Positions 1 to 17,900 of a stretch of DNA of 64,000 nt are shown here, one piece after another. The position numbers were made by a program, and so were the translations under genes. Source of the stretch: Diphasiastrum complanatum (taxonomy: Eukaryota; Streptophyta; Lycopodiopsida; Lycopodiales; Lycopodiaceae); assembly GCA_029204225.1 (NCBI GenBank), contig CM055101.1, positions 43,300,927 through 43,364,926 on the forward strand, given 5' to 3'. Every line of letters begins with the position of its first letter. Within the stretch, counting starts at the first letter, position 1. The notes below the pieces were generated by a model. The model was not told the origin of the DNA, ran no database searches, and saw only the letters and a program-made list of their open reading frames with translations.

Positions 1-170
1 TTTGAGAGGAGTGTGAAGATTTTGCAAAATATAGCTTGATTAGTTTATACTTTCATGTACATATACAAATATCACATGTGTGGAGGGTAGGCCTAATCAT
101 TTTAGCTCATTTATGATGAGTTTGAATAGTCAATAGGCCTCAAACTTGAGTTCTAGTGAGATAATGACAT

Positions 171-370
171 TTGTCACATAATGTTAGGATTGAAATGCAC
201 CCATTTGGCCCAATCACATTTAGAGGTTTAGATCACAAGGCCAATCACTTTTCAATCATGTTTAGAGGTGCACATGATGAGGCCCAATCAAGTTGTGAGG
301 TGGAAATCATGAGGTCCAATCACGATGAGAGGTGCAAATCTAGGGGTCCAGTCATGATGTAGAAAGGCAA
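171..370. repeat. degenerate short tandem repeat
   Basis: About six loosely spaced units of 25-35 bp recur here, each built on CAATCA followed by a GAGGT-like word (for example near 210, 240, 286 and 318). An open frame through it (171-362) simply reads the repeat and has no recognisable domain. This looks like an old minisatellite. Nothing shows a function. Confidence 0.35.
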
Positions 371-1699
371 TTAATGGGGTCCGACCATTCTAGAGCATTT
401 ACTCATGCTAAATCTCATGCTAGTACTATATGGAAGAGCTCTCTCATTGTACATATGGTTTTTGAGAGCTAATAACAATTCTAGAGTGTTTCTCTTCTAT
501 TCTCTATCTACCAGAGAGCTAGCCTCTCTTTATCTCTCTACACGAGAGCAAGGGCTCTCTCTCACTCTTTGTATTTTTTTGGGACTTAGTTCTTTCCATG
601 TTAAGTGTTTGGTTTGAGTGAGAAAGTGTAGATGGTCATTAATGAATGCTTGTGTGCTCTTGTCTTGAAAATTGTCTAGGAAGATTGCTTGTACAATCAA
701 GTGATAGTTTCATGTACAATCACACCCATCTTAGAAGATCAAGCACATTGATTTGTGTGTCCTCACACATGCTAAAAAGTACACACACACATATATTGGA
801 GAGAGATACACAATTTCACATAGTTCCTCTTGACAAAGCAAGACCAAACCCTTTGAAGCCTTTATTCATAAACCAACAAGGTACAATAAAGCTGAAAAGT
901 AAAATACAATACAGTAAAGTACCACATAGCATAACCACTCTCAAAACGTCCAGCTGATACCTGCCACCATCCCACAACACAAAACCGCACGAGTTAGTAC
1001 AGTGGGGAAGACAAGTGTCATAGCTGAGCGTTAGTTGTTATGCATGTCAAAAAGAAGTTATACTACTCATCAGCATAAATAGCATTTTAAAACATAGTCC
1101 AGTCTTCCAAAACCCAAAGATGATTTTATAGCGATAGGCCAAGCCCCTCCGTTACCGTATCAAGGCGAGTGCCATGCTGATTAGTTTTTGGGCATTGGTC
1201 CGTATCAGTTTAATTTGTTTATAACACAAGTATGAAAAGTTTTCACCGTATATATTGCTTATCGCTAAAAGCCATGGTGTGAACACGTGTGCCGGTGTCA
1301 GAGCAAATCCATGCTATTCTAACCCGTGCGACTTAAGAAACATCATGCACTACTGTCCATACTCCTGAGCATATCCATGCTTTCCAGTCGTATCTCACCA
1401 TAAACTGATATGACAACCAAATGGGTAATAAATTATGACAAGCCATGGTTGAATAGTGTAGCTACGAGTAAACTTTCGTTTATCATAGCCCCATATCCAC
1501 CCTGTGGTTTTTTGGACCCTTGTATCGGATAGGTTTCATTTTATTGATGAGGTTCTCATCGTTTTTACAAGGTATCAGGGCAGATCTGTGCCATTCTAAT
1601 TCTTATGTAAGAACCGTTTATCTTACGCAAATCCATGTTGTGAGAGAGAACCCACCAACCGACCTGCAGCTAGTGAATCCCTTAGGAGGCAGTTAGCTC
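371..1699. other. gene-free AT-rich stretch
   Basis: No credible coding region, RNA gene or paired repeat ends were found. The phrase AAATCCATG(C/T)T recurs several times between about 1300 and 1640, which hints at old repeat DNA flanking the reverse-transcriptase element to the right. Confidence 0.4.
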
Positions 1700-4680
1700 C
1701 CCATAAGGGATAGCTAACTGCCCACCCTCAGACCTTTAATACATTGTGGTAAATCATAGGACAAACTTGGAAAAGTATTAGTCAAAAGCAGTTTGTTAAT
1801 GATAAGGCAAAGCTTTTCCCTCATAAAACCATTTTTCTGAAAAGCGTCAAGTAAGATAGCTACCTCTCTTTTAAAAGTATCTTGATCGTTGCAGCAATAC
1901 ATAGCAGAAATAACCTGGGAGATAATTACTTTGTATGAGTTGTAGACTGGCCTATTGGAAGCCAAATGTATGTACTGTAAGTACTGAAAAGGTAAGTCTC
2001 TTCTTTTATCAAACTTTGCAAGCTGATAAACACCGGTCTCTGGATTAAAAGTAATCGAAATGTTCAAAAAACTGGTGGTGTTTGCTTCACAAGACTTTTT
2101 TTCGATATCAAGAAAATCTAGAGGAAAAATCCAGAAAGGGTTATCTGGTACTCTAATCTAATTTTTGTCCATAAACGCATCAATAATGGGATTATTAATA
2201 AAGCAAATGTCGTCAATATATCTAAACGAGTGACAAAAAACATTCATATCTTTTCTGAGACCTAACCTGGCCAGTTTCTTAATAAAATGAGCTTCAAAGA
2301 ACGCAAGATACCAGTTACGCCAAGGTGAGCATGAAAAACCCATCGGTAAACCACGAATCTGTCTCCAAGTTTTGTTTTCTAACCTAACAATACAATTGTC
2401 AATCAGGAAGGCATTCCACAAGCATAAGAGATTTTTATCGATATTGTACCACCCTTCCGAACTTTTATTATTCCATGACCATTTAAAGGCCTCCCTTTCT
2501 TGTTCCCATTTTCATAGCATTTAGAGAAATCTGCAACCCATACATTGGTAATCTTTGATGGTGAATTGAGATAAAAGTCGATGGAGGACTCGCATTGCCA
2601 AAATAAGCATGTATCCACATTTAGGATACCCTTGTAAGTTTTTAACTTAAGGCCTGCACCTTCCTTGAGGAATGGTGACAGCATACCAAGAGCTCATGTT
2701 AGGAATTTTGCGAGTTTAGTAAAGCAATAGTCATGCGCATTGGTAATCCATCTAAAAGATTCCTTGTGGGCTTTGTACGTACAAAGTAGATATGGCAAAG
2801 AGTCGTTCCCTATGAAGATGATGGGTAAAAATCCATTGAGCTTTTCCATGACATAAGTGATAGTTTCCGTAACCGAGTTTTCTTGATCATTAGGAAAGGG
2901 GCTGAAGTCAGGACTACTAAGTCTATCTAAGGCAAGTTTCCGTACAAGGAATTTACATATGAAACTTGGATTGTGTTGCGCCTTGTCAATGCCATTGATG
3001 TAGAGTAGATTTGTGAGCCATAATTTCTCATTTTTAGCAGTTTGTATTTTTGCAGTTGTGTCCTTATTGCCATACAGCCAAGTTCTTTTTGTTTATAAAT
3101 TTCATGGCAATGTTTTTACATAAAGTCGCATGCTCCCTTATAGTTTCTTCATTTAAATGTTCATGCGTAGGCAACAGTTTGGTTTACTTGAACCACCCAT
3201 CATAAAGTTCAGAAGCCACCTCATTCACATTGTTTTTTCATAAGGTAATATGATTGAGACCCATTTCTAAAGATTTACGTAAAATCGAGCTCTTAACAAT
3301 ATTGCTATCCGTAGAAATAACATGCCCAAATTTATTTGCAACGAAATTCTTGAATCTATTAAGAGATAAGCATTAAAATGACTGTAAGTTTTCTATGTCA
3401 AAATCACAGAAGACATCATAGGAAAAATACCAATCACTTTTGACACTTGGTAGGTAAGTCCAACCAAACGTAATATCATGAAAGCGTTCATCTACAACAG
3501 CGAATAGTCTGAATAAAACATGAGCATAAAAAATCTTCACATGGATTGCTTCAAAAACTCTATTGCGATAACATAAATGTAAAAAAGAGCTCCCTGAATC
3601 ACTGCTAGTGGTCAACTGTAGACGTCATGTCACTGAGATGTTGACTTCTCTCCTTTCTGTCCTTTTCCCATCCTGCACACCAATTAATCTCAGTAAAAAT
3701 TCAACCGTTTGATAGGTAGGTCGCTCTTTGTGCTACTTTGCCCTTCCTTTCCAGTAAACCGTCTTTTTTTCCCTGTCCCAGATGCATAAACTATGGAGTT
3801 TGGATTGTTGAGATTAAAATTGCCCGTTCTTTTGCCTGTGTTCTAAAAGTATTTATCCTGGAGAGTGGAAAAGCTTGGTCGTTTAAGGAGGCGTTCTATC
3901 TCTCATACATTTTCAGCATCGCCTAGGTGTGATAGGAATTTGGCAGAAGAGTCTTTGGCAAGCTCAATGGAGGCATCAACCATATACTGTCGAATGAAAA
4001 GAAAGGTAAGGTGTGCCTTAACCACATATCTGGCGGGCTTATGTAGCCATAGGAAGAAAGCATTCATTTGGTTTTGGAGAGAAGCACCAGGGAAGAACTT
4101 GCCTAGGTTGTTCATCATAAACCAAATGGCGTGGTCAAACCAGATAATGGACGAATTGTTTTTGCATTTATCACCACACCTACATTTAAAGAAAGGTCGT
4201 TTCCAGTTCCAGATTCTTGCTTGGTGAAGGTTCATCCTATTGAAGCCAGTCTCAAAGTGTCCTCTGATTATGGCCCAGGTTTGCTCAGAAGGGCAACGGG
4301 AAGGATCAAATTTGTTCATGCGAATAACAGTATCAAAGGCAACAGGAGCTTCAAGAGAAGGATTTTTGTGTAAGGCAGCGGACTTACAAACTTCTATATC
4401 TTTTTCAGTAAGATGTGACATCAAGATCCAAAGGTCGATAGGCACAGGGGCAAGAAAATTGATAGTAAGAAGGCTCCAAAGCTTATAGGCGATAAGGGCA
4501 GATTTGAACTCAATAGTTCTGCTGGGTACAAAAGGGATTTGACAGTTTTTGGATTGGCAGAAGTCATACGAAGATTGGTCACCAATATCACAGATATCTT
4601 GAGAAAACAATTCAAGTTGGGAAGCACTGTCCTCATCAAGCTCATCTAAAAAGACAACAAGCACTCCAAAAATGAGTATG
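1700..4680 (-). mobile_element. decayed retroelement with unusual reverse transcriptase
   Basis: Read on the minus strand, a set of open segments forms one degraded coding region. Roughly 4664-3903 is an N-terminal part with a cysteine cluster (CRCGDKCK) that could bind a metal. 3615-3373 is a middle part without a recognised domain. 2684-2158 is a reverse-transcriptase core showing motif A (VADFSKCYE), motif B (GLPMGFSCSP) and motif C (YIDD). 2067-1714 is a thumb-like region (FDKRRDLPF, ASNRPVYNSY). The motifs differ from the copia (YVDD) and gypsy elements nearby. No LTRs, integrase or protease are seen. The RT type could be Penelope-related, non-LTR, or the domesticated rvt type; the sequence does not decide. 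The coding region is broken in several places and is treated as a fossil. Confidence 0.6.
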
Positions 4681-6634
<1,954 letters not shown>

Positions 6635-7594
6635 TGATGATAATGAATGAATCGCAAAAGCGAAACAGTCACGAATAGTTCGGATGGAGTTTAGATGTGG
6701 TCGCTGGACACTGCCAGTTGAATCACTCCTACAATCCTCCAGAATGTAGTCAGGCACTACTGATCTACGTTTACAAATTAATGTAGCATTTAACAAATTC
6801 AACCAATGTGTGGAATTAAATGAATGGGAGAATCAAACACATGAATAATAGCATACACATTTGTATTCAAGATCATACATCATAGAAGAGACATGTGCAC
6901 AATGGCTACAAGATCATCTATTGATTTTCTCTGATTCTTCAAGCAGTGCATGCAGATCCATGCAGTGCATTGGCATGAGAGAAATACAGTTCACTCACGA
7001 GTAATGTCTCGCTTACTAGCGGACCTGTGGATCTCTATGGATCCTGCTCATAGAATTCGTCTCGCACGCAGGTGGACTTCTTGTCTATATTTTTCGTCCG
7101 ATTGCTTATAACATCAAACTATTTCATCACTATCTATGTATATGTATCAAGTATCATCTAGTAAGTATATAGTCGCTCTATGTAGCTTTAAGATTAGAGT
7201 AATCAAACATCTACAACTAATCAAGAAATTACAAGAGTGGTGGATTAGCCATGACCTAGAGTGTATCTACTAATGCCATGCCATCAGATCATATATCTGT
7301 ACTTCTGGGTACTTGCATGATCTCGCTGGTACTCTTTGGAGCGTGAGGGCAGAAAAGGTTTCGCGATGTTTTTTTTTGTGTCATGTCATTTGGCTCATCA
7401 TCATCGTCTGACTTTCTCGTGCTAGACCGCAAAAGATTCTCGTTCGCGAATCTTTCGTGTTCGTGTCTTCTCGTCAGGTGTTCACAAATCTTTCGTGTTT
7501 TGTGTCTCTTGACTTTCGTGTTCGCGAACATTTTTGTCAGGCAGAGGGCTGAAAGCTAGCAAAGCTTTGTAAACTGAAACATTTAATTTCTTTA
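6635..7594 (-). repeat. 3' LTR of the 6.6-12.1 kb copia element
   Basis: It runs from TGATGATAATG to TTTCTTTA and matches 11111-12071 along its whole length. The shared CGAATCTTTCGTGTTCG words near 7440-7520 recur within each LTR. The element side carries a purine tract on the minus strand (7595-7606). Confidence 0.9.
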
Positions 7595-10500
7595 GCTCCC
7601 TCTCAAAGCATGATAGCTTTACGATCCAGAGACTACTCCTCTGTCTCTCAAAAAGTCATTTGTCCAGGGCTTTTGTGACGATGTCAGCAACCATGTACTT
7701 CGTTCCGATATAGGTGGTCTACAGCATCTTCTTTTCAATTAAATCCCTGATCAAGTGGTACTTGATCGCAATGTGTTTTGTTCTCGAATGGAACACGAGA
7801 TCTTTCATCAGATGTATTGCATAGGTGTTATCCATCTGCAAAATTAAAGGCTCATTCCTTGTTTCGCCCAATACTGCCTTAGCCAGATTATCTCGTTGGC
7901 CATCTTTGTTGTTGCAACATATTCTGCTTTGCAGGATGACTGGGCCACAACGGTCTGCGTCTTGCTGATCCAGAGAATTGCTGCTCCTGATGCGATGGTG
8001 CACCCTCTTGAGATGCTTTTACAGTCATCCTTAAGAGATGCCTAGCTAGCGTCACTGTATGAAAGCATCCTGAAACCTGCATCATGACAATAACACAAGC
8101 CATAATCCCTCGTTAATTGAAGATATTGCAAAATGCGTTTTGCAATCTTCCAATGTGTCGAGCCTGGATTCGTACAGAATTGGCTCATCCTAAGTACTGC
8201 ATAAGCAATATCAGGGCATGTGTTGTCTGCAAGGTACATCAGCTATCAGCTTCTTGTAAGGTGTGAGCTACATTTGTTCTTTCTCTTTCTCAGTCTTCGG
8301 ACAGTCATCGTTTGTAAGCACCGTCCCTACGAGCATTGGAGTATTCGCTCCTTTGTAGTTCAACATCCCAAAGTCCTCTAGGAACTTTTGGGTGTATCTA
8401 GACTGGTGAAGGTATAACTTACCTCCCTCATAGTCCCTTTCAATTTGCAAGCCTAGGTAACACCTGGCTTCTCCCAGATTCACGATCTCGAAATGTTTCG
8501 AGATGTCTGTCTTCACTTCAGCAATCAGCTGCTCACTCCTGCAAAGTATCAGAGTGTCATCCACATACATAGCCACAATGATGATCCGCCCATCCGTGAC
8601 TCTAACATACACATTAGAATCAGCCAACAGAGGCTTGAGTCCTAATGATTTCAGGGCTTGATATTTCTTCTTGTACCATTGTCGGGCTGTCTGTTTCATA
8701 CCGTAGATACTTCTATGCATTCTACATGCATAGTCAGGAAGTGAATTCGAGACATATCCTGGGGGTTGATCCAGATAGACCTCTTCGTCTAATTCGCCAT
8801 GCAAGAAGGCCGTCTTCTCATCCACAATGTGGATCCTGAGGTCATAAGCTGCTGCATATGCAAATAACAGTCGTAGGGACGAATGTTTGACAACAGGAGA
8901 GAAGGTTTCAGAGTAGTCAATATCATATGTCTGAGAAAATCTCTTCGCTACCAGTCTTGCCTTGTACTTCGTGACATTACCAGTACCCTTGGAGCCTTCG
9001 AGTAGGCCATCATGCATCTGGCAGCTTCCATCAGGGTCCTATTCTTTCGTTCAGCAACGCCATTGTGTTGCGGTGTGTAGGCTGTAATCCTTCTGTGAAT
9101 GATGCCACAATCATTACAGAAGTCAGTGAAGCGATTCGAGATGTATTCGCCACCTCAATCCGTTCTGATCTTCTTAACCTTACTGCTTGTGCATCTTTCA
9201 GTCCAATTCACATATTGTGTGAATTTATCAAATGCTTCAAATTTATTTTGAATGAAGTACACTTTGGCAAATTTGCTATAATCATCAATGAAGGTTATAT
9301 AATACTTTGAACCTCCTACTAAGATCACATTGAAAGGTCCACAGATGTCAGAATACACTAACTCCAGAATCTTGGTTGTTTTGTAGGAGTCTTTGATGAA
9401 TGGAGTGCACGACATCTTACCCTTTAAACATGCATCACAGGTGGTCTATTGGTTGCATTCGAGATCCTGACCCCTGTTATTGCTCCATGATGGCTTGCTT
9501 GGTAAAGTGCCATTGAGTTCATGTCATAGAGTCTCCTGTGCCACAGAGTGTCTGGCGAATCATCATGAGTCTGATGCACTTGATCTGCAGGTAGGCGTAC
9601 CTTCAGATGATATAGATCTCCTTTTCTCCTGCCTTGAGCGATCAGGGTATTGGTACTGGCGTCAACCACATTGCATGCTTTGTCTAAAAACGTCACACGC
9701 ATCCCTGCACCTGCTATTCTTGCTACAGAAAGCAAGTCTTGCTACAGTGTAGGCACGAACAGAACGTCTTCGAGTCGTTTGTCTCTGCCGTTGGTGTTGA
9801 GCCACACTGAACCAATACCATTCACTTGATGTTTGGATCCATCTCCAAGAATAATGAATCTTGAAGGATCCGCACTTCTGAAATCAAACATGATTCGTCC
9901 TGATGTCCTGAAGTGTGAGGTGGCTCATGAGTCTAGGATCACTCATGCGTGTCAAATGTTGATGCTAGACACACATCTTCACAGATATAGGTGGTCAAAT
10001 AGTTTCTGTTTGATCTCTCTTCGCCCATTTTTGAGCTCTTGGGCTCCTCGACATAGGATGAACTGTTGCTGTTCTCCTGTTTGTTCTGTGCTGATTTGTT
10101 TCTCGGGTTCTGGCGGCAATCCACGGCTGCATGACCCTTCTTGTGACAGTAAATACACTCAATCTTTGGATTGAGCCAGCATGTATCAACTGTATGCCCG
10201 TCTCTTCTACATCTCACGCAAGTCTTCTTTTCACCACCTTGTTGTTTGGACCTCCCTTTGCTCTTCCAGTTGCCCTTGCTGGTCCCCTTTGCTTGCTGAT
10301 CACAATCCTGCCTTTGATTCGACTCCCTCTTAGGCTTGAATTGTTTCTTGGATTTTTCTTTGTTGCCGTAGAGGGCCTGGTCAGAACCATCATTGTAATC
10401 AAGGTGTTCTCTGGCCTCGACTTCCTCTCGAATCTCGACAATTGCCTTTTCGAGGTTCATGGTAGGATCTTTTGCGAGCAGGGTCCTCATTGTCTGGAAT

Positions 10501-11110
10501 GATCTGGGTAAGGCTCTCAACAGGTATGTGAGCTGCTTCTCAGCTGACACTGCGTTCTCTGCTCCAGAGTTATGTAGTGATGGAAACAGATCCTTCATCT
10601 TCCTTACAAAAGAAGTGAGGTCTTTTCCATCCCATCCCACTGTAGATTCGTCAAGTGATCTTCCAGCATCATGATTTGACTTCTTGATTTTGTCTGAAAT
10701 CTCGTGAGCAATGCATCCCACATCTCCTTAGCTTTGGAGAGTGTAGCCAGGTCAAGTGTGAGACTATCTTCGATGGATGAATATAGCAAGACTAATGCCT
10801 TGTCATTTTTCTCCCTCCATTCACATAGCTCCTTGCCTGATGTCGTAGGCATCTCCTTTGTGCCATCCACCCACGGGAATAAAGCTTCACCCTTGAGTAT
10901 CAATGATGTCTTAACTTTCCAAGCTAGAAAGTTAGATCCTGAAGAATCAAGAATTGTGCAAATCTTGCTTTGTATGCTGCTGATTGAAGCCATTGCTTCT
11001 TGAAGTTTGTTCTCTTGTTGATGGTTGTTCGTCTGAATGCTTGGCCTCTTAGATCTGATAGCTTCTTGGCTATGTCAAATTATGACAAGATAGATCAGCT
11101 CTGATACCAC

Positions 11111-12071
11111 TGATGACAATGAATAAATCGTGAAAGCAAAACAATCGCGAATAGTTCGAATGGAGTTTAGATGTGGTCGCTGGACACTGCCAGCTGAATC
11201 ACTCCTATAGTCCTCCAGAATGTAGTCAGGCACTGCTGATCTACGTTTACAAATTAATGTAGCATTCAACAAATTCAACCAATGTGAGGAATTAAATGAA
11301 TGGGAGAATCAGACACATGAATAACAGTAGACACATTTGCATTCAAGATCATACATCATAGAAGAGACATGTGCACAATGGCTACAAGATCATCTATTAA
11401 TTTTCTTTGATTCTTCAAGCACTGCATGCAGATCCACGCAGTGTGTTGGCATGAGAGAGATACAGTTCTCTCACGAGTGATGTCTCGCTTATTAGTGGAC
11501 CTGTGGATCTCTATAGATCCTGCTCACATAACTCGTCTCGCACGCAGGCGGACTTCTTGTCTGTATTTTTCGTCTAAATTGCTTACTAGCATCAGACTGT
11601 TTCATCACTATTTGTGTATATGTATCAAGTATCATCAAGTAAGTATATAGTCGCTCTATGTAACTTTAAGATTAGAGTAACTAAGCATCTACAGCTAATC
11701 AGGAAACTACAAGAGTGGCGGATTAGCCACGACCTAGAGTGTATCTATTGACACCGTGCCATCAGATCAGATATCTGTACTTCTGGGTACTTGCATGATC
11801 TTGCTGGTACTATTTGGAGCATGAGGGCAGAAAAGGTTTCGCGATGTTTTTTTCGTGTCGTGTCGTTTGGCTCGTCGTCGTCATCTGACTTTCTCATGCT
11901 AGACCGCAAAAGATTCTCGTTCGCGAATCTTTCATGTTCGTGTCTTCTCGTCGGGTGTTCGCGAATCTTTCGTGCTTCGTGTCTCTTGACTTTTGTGTTC
12001 GCGAACATTTTCATCAAGTAGAGGGCTAAAAGCTAGCAAGGCTTTGTAAACAGAAACTTTTAGTTTCTTCA
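11111..12071 (-). repeat. 5' LTR of the 6.6-12.1 kb copia element
   Basis: It runs from TGATGACAATG to TTTCTTCA, next to the primer-binding site at 11098-11109. It keeps the canonical CA end where the other copy has TA. Confidence 0.9.
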
Positions 12072-14288
<2,217 letters not shown>

Positions 14289-14387
14289 ATGGATCGTGGC
14301 GATGTCGACGTTCTTGCCCTCGATCCTGCATTGCGTACTATGATACATGGCGATGCTTATGGTAATCCTGTAGATCTTGCCAGCTAA
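14289..14387 (+). CDS. possible upstream ORF in the leader of the TORTIFOLIA1-like gene
   Basis: An ATG opens 32 codons (MDRGDVDVLALDPALRTMIH...) and stops before the main start at 14932. The stretch is less AT-rich than its surroundings and follows a purine-rich leader. A donor-like GT at about 14361 and an acceptor-like TTTTCAG ending at 14885 suggest a leader intron; if it is spliced, the small frame ends a few codons after the junction. It could be a regulatory uORF or the end of a non-coding first exon. Nothing proves translation. Confidence 0.35.
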   Translation: MDRGDVDVLALDPALRTMIHGDAYGNPVDLAS

Positions 14388-14931
14388 ACTGAATCGTTAA
14401 TAAATCTCGGATTCATCTTTTGAGCTCTGCACCATCTTCACCGCCTTTGCTTTTTGTTACCAGGTTTTCTTTTGAGCCATTATTTCTGTCATTCTTTGAA
14501 GATTCACATTCTGTATCATGCTTGAGGTTGTTGTTGCAGCTGAGGCCAAGCGTTTCTTATGTGTTTGTGTGGATTTCCTGAGTAGCTGTTTCACGTGGAT
14601 CTGTCGTCTTTGCTCGTATTTTATCATGCATCTGTCAACCGTTACAGAGAGCCATTGACGGTTACTAATTATTTGGCATTCTTTACTATCTGGACAAGTT
14701 GTGCATTGTGCTGCTATTTCTTTGCAAAATGTGAGAATGCGGAACTCTAATAACCCGTTTCATTGTTGTATACATGCGAGGCTGCCTCTCAGACCTGCAA
14801 ATCACTCGTGATAAGAGAAAACGGGATGAAGGCTTTGCTTAGGCAGAGCAAAAAACCTGCCCGTTGCTTTAACTGAGCTTTTCAGGGATCTGATAGTATA
14901 TTATACGAGCCATTTGGTAGAGTTTGCAGCA

Positions 14932-17900
14932 ATGGCGCAAAGCAGCAATAGAATGGTAAGGACAAGGGCAGCCATGGAGTTGAAACTCAGCATTTTGACG
15001 GCTCTCAATAAGCTTGCAGATCGTGATACACAGCAGATGGCAACAGATGATCTGCAGAAAATTGCTGAAACCCTACCTCCCGAAGGTGTCTCTGTAATCC
15101 TGAATTGTCTTTATGATGTGGCTTCTGATCAGAAAATGGTAGTGCGGAGGGAGTGCGTGAGACTCTTCAGCACCTTGGCATTAGTGCACGGTGAGCTGCT
15201 GAGCCCTCATCTTCCAAAGATCGTGGCCACCATAATGCGTCGAATCAAAGACCCGGATTCACATATTCGCGACGCCTGTGTGGATACAATGGGCATTCTT
15301 GCTGCACGCCTATCTCCTTCAGGAGCTTCTAGTGATGGGAATGCTGCAGAGACTACGGGCCTCACTGGTCCTTTGAGTGCTTTCACCAAACCTTTGTTTG
15401 ATACAATGAACGAACAAAGTAAGACTGCACAATGTGGGGCAGCTATGTGTTTAGCTCGTGTTGTCGAAAGTGCTCGAGATCCTTCACCTGGTTGTTTTCA
15501 ACGCTTTTTACCTCGCATTGTCAAGTTTCTCTGCAATCCTACTTTCATGGCTAAGGCAGCATTACTTTCTGTCGTTGGAAGTCTAGCTCGGGTTAGCTCA
15601 ACACTGATCTCACTTGCCTTTCAGTTTCATTCTTGTTAGCAAAATTTAGGGACTCATGACGTATTTCGTGCTTCCTTATTTGCGTCTGTATCTGATTTGA
15701 GTACTCTAATCGATGTGCGTAGTAGATTTTAAGTACTGTTTAATTTTAAGTATTTTGTTTCCAAGCTATTTTGGAGCTATTTCGAAATAGAAATCGAAGA
15801 AACTGAAACTGCAGGTTTTTGAATGACAACTCTGTGTTTCTGCCAACTGTTGGTGAGTTTAGCTCGTTGCTCATGAAATTTCGAGTAGCACAGTAAGTCT
15901 CAAGAATTTGACTCATTAACCTAGAAAAGGCATTGCAGCTCGCGATTAGTCTGCCAAGTACTTTGAGAGGTGCTAGATAAAAAGTTCTTATGCTGCACTA
16001 TTTTAGGTCGCTGGATCTACTGGCAACCAATATCTAGTGCCACTGGTTCCAAGTGTGCAAGATTCCCTTCAAAGCAGCGATTGGGCAACTCGGAAGGCTG
16101 CAGCTGACACACTCACTCTCCTGGGTTTGGTTCTGGGGCCTTCTCTCAACAAGTTCAAGGAATCAACAATTGCAATGCTTGAGACATACCGATTTGACAA
16201 GGTTGATTCTGGGCAATGGGCATTCCCTACTTTCCTGTTTTCAGGTTATCACACAGTTTTGAGATACACATGCACTAGGGATCAATATATGGTTGATGGG
16301 GTATACTCACAATTCCACTTTTAGAAATATTTTCATCTAATCAGCAAAACTGCTGCGATGTGGCGTAGGTGAAGCCAGTTCGAGACAGTATGGCAGATGC
16401 AATGCAGGTGTGGAAGAACATTCCAGACAGTGAGAATGACAACTTTGCAACAAAAGGTGCGATAAAAAGCGAGAGTGCAAATTTTAGATCAGATGAAGCT
16501 TCTTGAATAGTGAGTTGCAAATGATAAAAGTGACCTTCTCTTAAAGGAGTTGCCTATATGCCTTCAAAGAAGTAAATCAATTAGCTACAAAATGAATAAA
16601 GTCGACTCTTAACTTGTGTGTTTTGGAGACCCCTTCTAGGGAGTACATTAGCAGGGCACATCTCCCAAGAGGGTCTTTGCCCTTAGACTTGGCGCTTGGC
16701 TTAGTCTGCCTAAGCTTATGTATTACATAAATTATTAAAGAGGGACCATGATTTCAACTCAATAACTGACCATGTGATTGACAATATTTGAGGGGCTAAA
16801 TGATGAAAGCCCTTGTCATAATCATATGTCCATCTCTCTCCCCTGTAGGCAAAAACATTTGCCCGAATACTGAAGGTGATCGTGAATATGAAATGGCTGA
16901 CACAGATGTTTCATATGTTGAAGTGTGTAGCCAAAGTGTTGATGAAGATGGCTGTATCTATTGCAAAAATTTGCAATTGAATTGTCACTGTAAGTTCTTG
17001 GCCTAATCCTTGAGCAAAGGTCTGTGGGTGCAGACATCAATGAACATTCACATGACCTTGTTGACATGGCATCCATCCCGTCGGACTGAATACTTTATCT
17101 GATGGACACTCTTACTATACTTGTACCTCTAAATAGTATTTAAGGAATCACTTTTGGATCATTTTGCAACATTGGGTCATAGGCCTCATCAGGTCCAAAG
17201 CATCATGTAACAATCTGATATGAAAGGTGTCACGACCCACATGTTCTTTGATTTTGAACGATTCTTTGGTTGTGACATCAACGATTCTTTGTCTTGGCTT
17301 TTCAATGTTCTAATTTGTATCCAAAAATACAAAACAAAAAAACGATTCTTTGACTCATGAATAAACGATTCTTTGACTTGGCTTTTCAATGTTCTGATTT
17401 GTGTTTACCTAGTATATTGTGTGATGGATGTTTGATGATGGATCATGAATAATTTATAAATTACAATGTTAAGTGGAAGTTGGAGCATGAATTGTGTCCA
17501 TTCAACATTGTCATGTGCACTTGCAATACAGTCTCAGGCTTCAACTTTCTACCAGCAACAGTGAACTTTGAAATATATGTTTTCAACATAGAATCAATGA
17601 ACCGTTAACGGTTCACCACGGTTCTGAGAACCGTACAGTGAACCATACGGTTCTTTAAAATTTTTGCCCAGAACCGTGGTGAACCGCACTGAATAATCAA
17701 TCAATTAATTAATTAATTTGTTTTTTGTCCCAGCCCCCAAAAATAGCCCAAAAAAATGCTAAAAAAATGCCAATTTTTTTTCAGAAAAAGCAGATTCTCC
17801 CTACTTAGATTATTTACTTCAAATGATTTAATCTCCCAAATTGATAAGAGAGAGGGAGACAGAGAGAGAGAGAGGGACAAAAACTAGCTTTGAGGGGTTT

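Larger units (their letters stand above)
6635..12071 (-). mobile_element. full-length decayed Ty1/copia LTR retrotransposon
   Basis: Direct repeats of about 960 bp (6635-7594 and 11111-12071) flank roughly 3.5 kb of internal sequence. Next to the right-hand LTR, 11098-11109 is the complement of TGGTATCAGAGC, the initiator-Met tRNA primer site common in copia elements, so the element lies on the minus strand with its 5' LTR on the right. A purine tract precedes the left LTR. Parts in order: gag (about 10993-9939, with two CCHC zinc knuckles), pre-integrase and integrase (about 9735-9155), copia-type reverse transcriptase (9017-8268) and RNase H (about 8239-7719). Flanking GTATC and GTCTC look like a target duplication with one later change. 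Over the first 320 bases compared the LTRs differ at about 7%, so this is an old insertion. The coding region is broken in several places. Confidence 0.93.

Noticed and set aside
15207-15389. Antisense frame in exon 1 of the TORTIFOLIA1-like gene
   Set aside because: It is a shadow of the well-supported HEAT-repeat exon.
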